64,000 nt of DNA from assembly GCA_918807975.1 (NCBI GenBank), contig OU964919.1, forward strand, positions 36,773,824-36,837,823, written 5' to 3'. Under the pieces are notes generated by a model. That model saw only the letters and a list, made by a program, of their open reading frames with translations. It was not told the origin of the DNA and ran no database searches. Each line of letters begins with the position of its first letter. Position 1 is the first letter of the stretch. The stretch comes from Aplidium turbinatum (taxonomy: Eukaryota > Chordata > Ascidiacea > Aplousobranchia > Polyclinidae). A program made the translations under genes and the position numbers. This document shows, in pieces, positions 1 to 9,915 of the stretch.

Positions 1-32
1 CCCCCCCTGCGCCCCCCCTAGTTACGGGCCTG
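1..32. mobile_element. End of a short hAT-like MITE cut by the window edge
   Basis: The first 32 bases, C-rich then GTTACGGGCCTG, match the right end of the MITE at 59825-60007 (GGCTACGGGCCTG). The rest lies outside the window. Confidence 0.5.
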
Positions 33-1287
33 GCTGAGACAACAAGACATTGTAGCCTAAGCTCATGTCTACATGGTGCAACAAAAATGCATGTAACCTA
101 CTATGCTTAGACTGCAGCGATCGAACGCTTTGAATGACTTTCAAATCACAATCATGTGAAACTGGCAAACTGTGCGCAACAAAAGATGTTTTTGTTGTCA
201 GCAGATTACCCAGCTAGCTGGCTGGCAGCTGAAGCAGGCCCAAACAGTCTGAACAAACTCTTTGGTCTTGAAAGATTTTTACATTTTTCTGACGTGTAGC
301 TTCATCAAAACTAATGAAATGACAGAATATTTGAGACTGTGGCAGGAAATACTAAATTCGAATGGCCGGAATGACTAAGTGGACATAAGAGCGTAAACAA
401 CTAGGCCATCGTTGGTCAACCGTTTGCGAGTAGTTGACCAGAAGCAACCCATCCAATGAGAACAACAAGTTGAAAGGGCGTGGAAAAAAACGACAAAACT
501 TCAAAGAAGCTCTGTGTATGTGAGTTAACTTTTTCCTTGTTTCTTTCATTGACTGTGCTCCTAAATGAGTCAGATACACAGAATCGTATTGTGGCTTGGT
601 TGAAAGCTCAGATGTTTTTGTCACGCAACGAGAATAAAAAATTAATGAATGACTCGCACAACGGAGCCAAGCAAACAAACAAGACCAAGCAAAATCATGG
701 GAAGCCTAATTACGGGAAATGGGTTTACCAGCATGGCAGACTTCGATGACAGGTTTGTGGACTTGTTTGTTTACTCTGTGGCTCAACAACCAATCACGTG
801 ATCAACAGGTCTTACTCAGTTGGAGCCTTGGAGGAACAAACGACATTTCCTGGTTTAACATGAAATCTTGACAACAGCTTGGAAAATACCTGGCTTGAGT
901 ACTGAATGTCAGAGTAAAATATTTTTAGCTCACAACCGTTGTTGTGCTGCTGATTTTGTTCCAGAGTTATATGTAAATTTATTTCTCTATGGTTATATGT
1001 AAGCCATCAAATTAAAAAAACAAACTTCGTAGCATTTTGATCACAAATGTCCTAATTTTGCCATAATCTCTCTTGCAATCTCATTGTTGCTCGAGTACTG
1101 CAAAAACTGAGCAGAAAACCGGCACGAATCAATTTGTCTTTTTTTACGTTGAAAGCCATATAACGTCACACTGAAAACATGAACTCATTTTATAATTCAC
1201 TTGTTTCGAGTATTTCTGCTTGGTCGAATAAAAATTATTGAAAAAAAATGAACATCCTCGTTGTTTACTTGAAGAATTGGTGTAAAC
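33..1287. other. Intergenic, no gene seen
   Basis: AT-rich sequence with only short open frames that show no domain or codon pattern I recognise. The last eight bases (GTGTAAAC, 1280-1287) are the left target duplication of the outermost hAT element. Confidence 0.5.
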
Positions 1288-3076
1288 CAGCGGTCCTTAA
1301 CCTTTTCTTAGACACGCTTCCGTTTAGAAATGACCTCATGCTTTATGCCTCCCTTCCACTGTCGAACAAGGTAAATGCTACAAGCAAGTTTTTTTTTTTT
1401 ATTTATTGATCACGTACATATTAGTGAGATACAGTACTTGAAATGACTTTTATAAGCAACTAAATTTTTAATGTGAGGTTTAACTCCATAAATTGCGCAA
1501 CGTATGCAATGCTGAAGTCTTCACCTTTCAGTAGAAAATTAAGCTTTTTAAAAAGATAAGTGGATGAGAACACTGTAAGTATTTGAATATTCTGAGTTGA
1601 GACTGAGACAAGTAAATAAATAGAAAGACAATCCCGAGTTCAGTTCTTCGAAGTTTCAGCTTACTTGACAGTGGCGTTAAACTTGAAGACAAATTGGATT
1701 TCTAGGTTTCCTCTATATCTGGAAACTATTTAATAATTTTTGCTTTCAAGACATTTAAATTAGTTTTTGTCTTGATTTGTCCACTCAAACTCATCATCTG
1801 CGAGTGCAGCATCCAAGTTACTGAAACTCACTGGATTCCTTCTTCAACTTGACTCTTCCAGAGGAGGAACTTGAATATTAAAGTTGCAATCAGCATTTTT
1901 CCTTGGACAACCACAAAAATTTGGTGTGAAAAAGCCAGGTATCACTATCAGACTCCTTGTCCTTACACTTACACAGATGATCGAAAAGACAACTGCAAAG
2001 AGCTCCAGCTTTATAAACCTCAGCTTTAGTAAAGTTGAGCACTTTGATAACTTAGTTCAAAACACCCTTCATTCGTTTAAAGGCAAAGTTTTGGATGCTA
2101 AGGCTTTGCGACAAATAGCGTAGGCCAGTGCTCTTCAACCTGTTTGTCCGTGGTACACCTTTTTTCAATTTTTCATAACTTCGTATACCTCACAAATAGC
2201 GATGTTTAATTGTGCACAGAAAGCGAAAAAAAAAACTAATAATTAATTAATTGTTTGTTAAAGTGATTATAGTAGTCTTGAACTGGGCACAAGAAACTAC
2301 GCATGCAAAAGTGCAAAAAGCGTCAAAATTGAAGTTGATTTAATGGCTAGCTTGTTGTTGCATTGTTTCGGCAAGTTGGACATAACGTGGTGTTAGCTCT
2401 TTCTCTATTCCTCCCCGCAGAATCAATGTCAAATATCGAGTTTCGTTTGTTTGACTTGATCTCAGCAAGACTGGAAAATCCTTCTTCACACAAATAAGTG
2501 GTAGGCATCTGCACCAAGACATCAATGGCTTTTTGCGCGAGATTTTTGTATTCGGGAAATTCAAGAAGAGAAACCCAACATTCTGCTTCCAGACATTGGT
2601 CATTATCTTCAGGAAAATACGTAGTCAAATTGTCGGCAAGTAATTCCAGGTGGCCAACAATAAGGGCAGACAAGTTATCTTCAGTAGAAACGTCCTCAAA
2701 TTCCTAGCTAGACTCTTTCATGTATTGACTTACCGGTAATACAGGAAAGTCATTGAAGTTCCTCGACAAAGCATTCTCTTTCCAGAGTGCAATTTTCATC
2801 TTCAGCGCATTGATCTTGCTAGTTGACCGAAATATATCACCCCCTCTTCCTTGAAGTCTGATGTTCACTTGGTTCAAACGATCAAAAATCTAAGCCAAGT
2901 ATGCCAATTTTGCAATCCAGAATATTTCACGAAACTTGGAAGCCCTTGGGTCTCCGTGTTCAGTGTAAAATGCCCCTAATTGTTCGCGAAGTTCAAACAC
3001 ACGAGAAAGAACTTTCCCTTGCGATAGCCACCGTACCTCTGTTGTGACTTCCACTATCACAGATCTAAGCTGTATA

Positions 3077-5217
3077 CAGGGGCGGCGCCAGCCAAAAATG
3101 AGTGGGGAGGACAAAAATATTTTGAGGTAATATGAACAAAAGAAAAGAATGGGGCCAAACGCTCCCATACATTTCCTCTGCGGTCCATAGAATTGCCAAC
3201 TACGATCTTTATGTTAGCAAGCTTGTCGTTATTTTATGTCATGGAGCTGCTGCAATGATAGGCGGCCTCATAAAAATTTATTGGGTGGCCCCTTAAACAG
3301 AATTTTAAAAAACCTGGCTATTACCGGTACCTAATAATACCCATTGCCATAGGTTAAGAACAGAGATGTAGCCTACGTATACGCCGCAAATTCTACGACG
3401 CAAGTATGCGGCGTAGACTTTTTGTTTACGCTAACGCTTGCGGCCACATTTTTTTGGATAGTTTGCGCTTGAGGCTACGCCGTAAAGTTTTCGCGGTTTT
3501 TTAGCGCATAGCGTCAACGCATAGGCTACTTTTTAATGTCTTTTTTTCGCTACAACACGCCAATACCTTCCAGCGCTGCAGTTGAAAGAACGTTTTCAAT
3601 GGGCAAAGACATATTGGAACCACAACACAGCAAAATGTCTGATAAACACTTTCAGATGCTTGTGTTTCTTCGTGGAAATTCAAAATAAAACTTGTTTGTT
3701 TCGAGTGGTTTATACCGTGTGAATGTTTGACACCTAGCAAACAAAATTGGTTTACGCTAATGTATGCGCTGACGCCGCCAACTTTTTTTACAAGTTGCGT
3801 TGACGCATACGGCGCATGGTTTTTCAAACGTTTGCGTTAACGCTGACGGCGTCAATATTTTTTGTATGCGCGTACATTACTGGTTAAGAATCACTGCACT
3901 AAAGTTTTATTTTACGCTCGCAGGTCAGTTGAAAAGCTTTCACCATTTTTGAGGACCAGTGTTGTCGGCAATGTCTCGCTTACTGCTGATCTGCACCAGA
4001 TGTTCAAGTCTTTGTAATGATGGCAGGTCGCAGATAATAGTTTATTGTCTTATTTTGCTGTGGATACGTTCACAAGATGCCACAGTCATGGGCAAAGTAG
4101 CAACAGTAGCAATAATTTAAAACAAATCGCTGTACAAATGATTTAAGATCGTTTTGTCTACACAATTTCAAAAGTGAAGGCAGACACAACCACACGGTCC
4201 ACTTTGGTGCTTTTCAATTTCTAGTTTCCACTTGTGACAATTAGCTGACCCCAAAAAAGAAGATCCTAGCCTATTGCTGCCCAACCTGATTTTCATGGAA
4301 ATTATTAAATTTGACTAAATATTCAACTTTAGGCAAATTTGATGGAGACATGTGCGTGTAATAAAATGCAGCTGCATTTGACATTAATTCACATGTTTGA
4401 TCCGAGTAGCCTAACGCTTTTTAAGTTCATTCAGCATTCTGTCAAAGGATAAAGAAAAATCTCGTCTTAACTATTCTGTAATGGATTCAGATTCACTCCA
4501 CGGAAGACTGTTGCAACCTATCAATAATATCTGACCATCTCGGAAATGGCTTGGTGGGTAGCGGCATCGCTTAGCCGGCGTAGTGGTTTCACTGGTAATT
4601 TGATTTCTATCCGCAAACAGCGATGTGTTGAAAACCAATTTGGTAAAATCTTCCTCTGAACGCAGTGAGTCAAATACTCTTGTCAAGTCGTTGATAGCAG
4701 CAACCCCAGTGGTGAGATCCATTTCTTCACTTTTTAAATAATCTGAAGCCTGTTTACTTAACGAAAAGCATTTATGAAGAATTAGACTAGCAGTAACAAA
4801 TTCAGTTTGCTTGATGCGGAACAAACATCCAGTAGATACACCATTACCTTCCTTTGACATTTGTTGGAACATTGACAGCAGTGCTGGATATAGGCTACAT
4901 TAATAACAACATCCAGATCATCTGAACGTGCAGACCAATGAGACCATCTATAGTAGCCTATCAGATAACGAGTGCAATGCAATTTTTCCAGACGTGATTC
5001 CATCCTTTTTAAAATGCTCTTTATACAAAAAAAATGTATCTTGGGAGAACAGTCCATAAAGTTGTAGATGTTACCAATTGTTTTGACTGTCGCTACGTTT
5101 TCAACACTGTGCCCAAGCGCAAGATTTAGTCGGTGTGCAAAACAATGAAAATATACCGACGGTTATAGAAGTGGGGTGGACATGTCCACCCCAGTCCCCC
5201 CCGTGGCGCCGCTACTG
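3077..5217 (-). mobile_element. hAT transposon, third level, ZMYM1-like transposase
   Basis: Ends CAGGGGCGGCGCCA (3077) and TGGCGCCGCTACTG (5217), flanked by a perfect 8-bp duplication GCTGTATA (3069-3076, 5218-5225). Minus-strand fragments at 4471-5150 include MESRLEKLHCTRYLIG, WSHWSARSDDLD and FVTASLILHKCFSLSKQASD, resembling ZMYM1/DUF4371 hAT transposases, with frame breaks. Inserted in the element 2126-5301. Confidence 0.88.
3361..3882 (+). mobile_element. hAT element, fourth level, internally deleted
   Basis: Ends CAGAGATGTA (3361) and TACATTACTG (3882), flanked by a perfect 8-bp duplication GTTAAGAA (3353-3360, 3883-3890). Subterminal sequence repeats GCGTAnAC-type words. At about 3554-3682 the plus strand reads PSSAAVERTFSMGKDILEPQ, the hAT C-terminal dimerisation block, followed by a stop; the rest of the transposase is gone. 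The youngest of the four nested insertions. Confidence 0.9.
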
Positions 5218-5573
5218 GCTGTATACCCTTCTCCAGCTGTATACCCTAGTTTTGATCTGGTATACACTTGGGTATACAGTATACCCGGTTGAAGAACACT
5301 GGCGTAGGCTACTAGCACTAAATGAATTTTATAATTTTTCACATAACGAAACCAGATTGCAGGGCAAGCGCAACAAAAGTTCCGTCTGCATACAATATAA
5401 CTCTACCAGTGATTCCCAGCTCCAAAAAGATGTGAACTGCAAAAAATAGTGCAGGACATTGAAACTACTGCACATTGCAAAAGACTAATAATTGTTGTGG
5501 AACTCGCGCCCCCCCCCATGAGAAGTGGTTGGTGCCCCCTAGAGGGGCGTGCCTCCCCGGTTAAGAACCACTG

Positions 5574-6140
5574 ATGTAAACGAATAAAACTCAGAAAAAA
5601 CGTAGGCTATCCCAGACAAACCACCCGTTTGAAATGCATCAAGTAGATAAGCGTTTAATCTAAAAGTTTATGAAGAAAATTATAGGTAGGTCTACTGAGA
5701 AAGTCTTTTGTAGTCTGATACCGAAAGTTCCAATTTTAGATCACTTTTGATGACTGGGTAAAAACGGAGCAAAAATGTCCATGACCTTGGTGAACACAGC
5801 GTTTGTCGAACTCCATTGAGCAGTCGAGCAAAAAAAGCATTTGTCTGTTCTAAACAACACGCCAGCGCCATCTAGGGAATGTTGTTCTGGCCTCGTATCG
5901 CACAAGCAACGTAACCAGTAACCACCCACAGCTGCGCATTTTGCTTGGCCTGGCAGCGTGTTTGTAATCTGCAGGTCGCTGCAGCAGATGGAGTGTTTTG
6001 ACCAGCAGACACCTTAAAGATACGACAATTTTCTCTAAAAAACAGCTAACTGCAGTTCTTGTGACCCTTCTAGCACAGACAAAAAATTGATTCTTGCTTT
6101 AAACTTTGTTTAGTAATTAAAGAAAAAAAAGTAGGCTAAC
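5574..6140. other. Intergenic, no gene seen
   Basis: No exon-like open frame, domain or RNA gene recognised. Confidence 0.4.
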
Positions 6141-6230
6141 GGCAGCAGTGGGAATCGAACCCACGTCATCAAAATCATAACCTCCCTAGTCCCTAGCTCT
6201 AAGAGACCAAACCATTATCCCAGTCTGCGT
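6141..6230 (-). repeat. tRNA-like sequence (pseudogene or SINE head)
   Basis: Minus strand contains a perfect T-arm GTGGG-TTCGATT-CCCAC, hence a B box, and an A-box-like GGGATAATGG near its 5' side. The 3' acceptor strand TGCTGCC has no proper partner at the 5' end and the anticodon arm is overlong, so this is not a sound tRNA gene. Confidence 0.55.
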
Positions 6231-6347
6231 TTACCGAATCGCTCGTGTAATTTACTTAATATTAAAGTTTCGAGAAAGACGCTCGCAGTACCACGTGGTT
6301 GCTGCAGCGACATGCAGATAATAAATACGCGGCCTGGCAACGCATCA

Positions 6348-6426
6348 CAGTTTGCAAATCAGTCTCTTTTTACATTGAACATCTGCAAACGTTAAATTAA
6401 TGTAAAAAAGATTGATTTACTAGCTG
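6348..6426. repeat. Palindromic MITE, about 80 bp
   Basis: Imperfect palindrome with GATTGATTTAC-type arms around TTTTTACAT...ATGTAAAAAA and a centre CATCTGCAAACG. Diverged member of the 84-bp family at 6903 and 21058. Confidence 0.7.
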
Positions 6427-8355
6427 GGTTGGTATTCAAGTATCCTTTTTTGAGATCAAAACGTTTTATTTTGATATTGTGGCACAAACGCAAATGCGAC
6501 AACAGCAACCAATAACTGCAACATCTCTAACAAATAAGTATGCTACGCAAAACTGGTGAACACTGGTTGTTTAAGATAGCGGCAAAGTAGCAATCCTGAT
6601 TAGGAATCACCTGATCGGGAAAGGTCTTCATGATTGTGTTTGGAAATACTAAGTCTCAAAAAATAGGTAACCTATTGGCTCAGGCTGTGTGAGAAAAAAA
6701 CAAAAAAAGCTACAATGTAGGAAGAAAAAAATATCAAGCACAAAAGTTCAAACAGTCTGTTAACAATCAGATTTAAGAGTTGGTAAAATGAAAATGGCGA
6801 GATATCGAATGAATGCAAGATTAAGTGAGCTAGAAATCGTACAGAAGTTTTAAAGAAATTTCATGATTAAAAATTAACATAACGTCTCAAGTTACTTCTT
6901 CCCAGACAGCAAATCAACGGCTTTTTACATTAATTCAAAGTCAGCAGACGTTGAATTAATGTAAAAAACGGTTGATTTGCTGTCTGAATTATGATTAGCA
7001 AAATGACTTTTCACGTTACTGCAACATCTAATAAAATTCAAATACTGCAAAAACAACACAACTGCGACAAAAGGGACGGAAAATTCTGATTTGATTTCGT
7101 ATGAATGGTTTCATATTGCTAGGCTAATGACATCATTCGACAAATCGTTTGACATTAACACGCTAGCTAGCTTCATTAATACATAGTTGAACAATTAAAT
7201 ACTGTTAACAAGAAACCGAAATACAAGTATTGTGAGTCAATAGACGAGTACGTACAATAAGTGCAATAACAATCTTAAAATCACGTTGTAACTTCGTTAA
7301 ATTGGATCTACCTGACAGGTTTTAGAAAGTAGCGAGCAACTATAAAATTTCCCTTTTTACATTGTCGATCAAAGTAAAACGGACAAGTTTTAGTTGGGCC
7401 ATAGAGTTGCGCACCACGGTGGCCGTTTCATTGAGCCATAGGTAGCACGGAAACATACGTAGCGGGAAGTAGGTATAGAAGATTTATGATTACTAAATAC
7501 GATGCACCACCATTTTTGTACAAGACTTGGGACGTTGCAATGAACATGTCGCGTTCTTTCACGATAACTGACAAAGGAAAAAGTCTACAACGTTCCTTGG
7601 ATTTGGAATTTTCTATGAGAAACCCGATAGTGGCGGATCCGCAAATCAGCTGAGTTGCATCATCATTGCTTTCCGACACAATCGGTTTAAAATGTGGTTC
7701 AGATACTGCAGAGACATAAGCGCCGAAGAGAACGTTGAAAACCAAAAAAAGGACAATACTGATCTAGCATAGACAAAAGACAAGAAAATATAAACATCCG
7801 CTGGCTAAAACATTAAAAAATACTATGGTGAGTGCAAAATACTGGACTTCTTTAAACACACCACAATGAAAATATGCATTGGCAATCCATTGTGGAAAGA
7901 GCAGCAGCAGTTTCAGGAGAAAATGTGTAATTGGTATTCGAATGTTACGCAACGTTAAAGCCACTAAAAGGTAATAAGAAAAACTGAAACACGATCACCA
8001 TAATATCAAATGGACGACGGCTTTACACTCCGACAGTGAGATTCACGAAAAAGAGAAAACCGCAAACTTCTTATGTGTTTTTAGAATCAATGGAAATAGA
8101 TAAAACGATACTGGCCGGGCTCTGGTTTACTTTGGTCGCCGAGACAACCCAGGCGGCGTAAGTTGTCAACCTTGCATCGCTTCAACGTAACAAGAATGCA
8201 ACTTCTGTTGGCTGGAAAATGCTACCGGCAATCTAGCCAACTGTGGTTCACAAGGCGCATGTGGGAAAAGCCTTTAGAAACGTGCTTGCCTGATTCCGTT
8301 GACACAGTGTTTCGTTTTTAAATGGTAAAGATTCTAATTAAAGGTTTGTAATGAC
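6427..8355. other. Intergenic DNA around a palindromic MITE
   Basis: Apart from the repeat at 6903-6986, nothing is supported. Two minus-strand open frames (7428-7745, 7764-7964) were examined; neither has a recognisable domain. Confidence 0.4.
6903..6986. repeat. Palindromic MITE, 84 bp
   Basis: CAGACAGCAAATCAACGG at the left is the near-perfect inverse of CGGTTGATTTGCTGTCTG at the right, with TTTTTACATTAATTCAA arms meeting near a CAGCAGACG centre. The whole element can fold into one hairpin. Confidence 0.85.
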
Positions 8356-9210
8356 TAGGGCCATTTTTATATGACCTTAAAAAATCAATATGACTTTATT
8401 TTTTGGAAAATATGACTTTATATGACATTATGTGAAAGTCGTTTATTTTTACATACGAACAACGTCACTCACGGAACTAAAGAGTAAAACATACGCAACA
8501 TAACAGTAATACACATCCATTTTTATTTTAAACCACTGTTGTAGTACAGTTTCATGTAGTGTGGAATGTTAGAGTCTTTGAAGTTACGATTTGGACGTAA
8601 TAATGACTTTAGTAAGGAAAATGAGCGCTCCACAGACGCTGATGTGGGTTGACACTTCTGCAGTTTTGCATAAAGCGCTGGTGAAATGTCTTGTCTTTGT
8701 AGCTCCATAATTTGTTTCACATCGTTTTTGTCCAATCGCTTTTTAATGTAATTTTTGAGCTCAAGCAGATCTTTTCCGAAATCAAGGGCATTTAGATCAG
8801 CATGGGCCTCTTTGATGGTGTACGTACAACTTTCCATTTTGAGTATTAAGTTGACCTCAATATGTGACCTCATAAAATATAGGTCTGTGACTGTAAGTGT
8901 TATATAGGCTAATCCTACAGTTTGCCTTCGTTCAATCAGAAATTGCCTTACTTTCTTAGTGCTTAATTGCTTCACCGCTTAAATTGGTATTTTTTATATA
9001 AAGTATACAACGGTACCACTTTATAACTCAAAAATATGACTATATAACTTAAAAAGCTGATATATGACCTAACCAGGAAAATATGACTTTATATGACTTC
9101 ATAACTTTTTTAATATACCTCATAGGGATGCGGTTTTTGCGTTAAAATTGATTTCACGACTTACTGATGCATAGAAAAAAATATGACTTTAATGACTTTA
9201 AATGGCCCTA
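8356..9210 (-). mobile_element. hAT transposon remnant next to the MEGF8 stop
   Basis: Ends TAGGGCCATTT (8356) and AAATGGCCCTA (9210) are inverted repeats. Subterminal DNA repeats ATATGACTTTA-type words many times. A minus-strand 150-codon frame (8523-8975) ends in TSASVERSFSLLKSLLRPNR, the hAT dimerisation block; the catalytic part is missing. Flanking 8-mers do not match well. It lies 141 bp past the MEGF8 stop, so it may sit in the 3' UTR. Confidence 0.83.
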
Positions 9211-9350
9211 GAATGCCACAGTTTTGCTATTAACAAGCAAGACGGTCTGATCGGCACAGACGAGCAGATGTCTGGCTCAGCCAAGGAATGGTTTGGTTAA
9301 TATAAATGAATGGTTTGTAGTTAATATAAAAAGGAGGCAATTTGTTGGCG

Positions 9351-9915
9351 TCAAGAACCTTTTCTAAATCCCATACGAGAACAAACGTTTGAAGAATTCG
9401 ATTCTTGGCTGAAAGGAAATTCAATGTCCTTTGTACTGACAAGTGTTGATCCAAGGCACACAGCAGATGGGACTCGGCTGACTCCAGGGAGTTGCAAGAT
9501 CACATTCATCACTCCGGCTTGGGTGTCGGAGGTTGGCTGAAAGACTATTGGACCTTCCAGGATCGGACATGTGTCTTCGTGGTTTGGTTTCAGTTTCCCG
9601 TATCTTGGTGTCCTGTGATTGGTTGAGAATAGGGAACTAGATTGAGAGTTTGACCTGGATCTGGAAGTTGATGAGGATAAAAACGATGAAGTCTTATATT
9701 GAGAAAAATGTGATGAGGGAGAGATGTCTGAAGGATCTCGTTCGCAAGTTAATCGAACGCTTTCGTCATCATCATCAACCATAGTCAAATAACCGGATGG
9801 TGTATGGGGGAGTGCAATGCCATGTCCGACGTTGTCAGAGGATTGGTGATCAACATCAATCTCTTGACCGATCCCTTGTCTCCTCCAGTCGACCTTCCCA
9901 GCATGATCCATAAAT
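9351..9915 (-). CDS. MEGF8: MEGF8 exon 44: C-terminus and stop
   Basis: After acidic and serine-rich stretches the exon reads [17 protein letters not shown], then [12 protein letters not shown] and [11 protein letters not shown], matching the conserved C-terminal block of MEGF8/attractin tails (P-I-x-x-E-P, V-x-V-x-L-P-x-G, G-x-S-x-L-V). TGA lies at 9351-9353. The open frame continues upstream to an ATG at 10004, but a TTTGTAG acceptor and the phase place the exon start at 9915. Confidence 0.94.

Larger units (their letters stand above)
2126..5301 (-). mobile_element. hAT transposon, second level, with transposase remnant
   Basis: Ends CAGTGCTCTTCAACC (2126) and GGTTGAAGAACACTG (5301), flanked by a perfect 8-bp duplication GCGTAGGC (2118-2125, 5302-5309). 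Minus-strand fragments at 2340-3060 read TEVRWLSQGKVLSRVFELRE and, further on, MPTTYLCEEGFSSLAEIKSN, the ZBED5-like hAT catalytic and dimerisation segments. At least two in-frame stops interrupt it, near 2890 and 2705. It sits inside the element 1288-5573. Confidence 0.92.
1288..5573. mobile_element. hAT transposon, outermost of a nested set
   Basis: Terminal inverted repeats CAGCGGTCCTTAACC at 1288 and GGTTAAGAACCACTG ending at 5573, flanked by GTGTAAAC (1280-1287) and ATGTAAAC (5574-5581), an 8-bp target duplication with one change. CAGTGGTTCTTAACC ends are typical of the ZBED-type hAT families. Its own sequence is 1288-2125 and 5302-5573; no transposase of its own is recognisable. The rest is later insertions. 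Confidence 0.88.

Noticed and set aside
7428-7964. Two minus-strand frames that might be exons of another gene
   Set aside because: An acceptor-like CTGCAG precedes one frame, but no clear donor, partner exon or domain was found.
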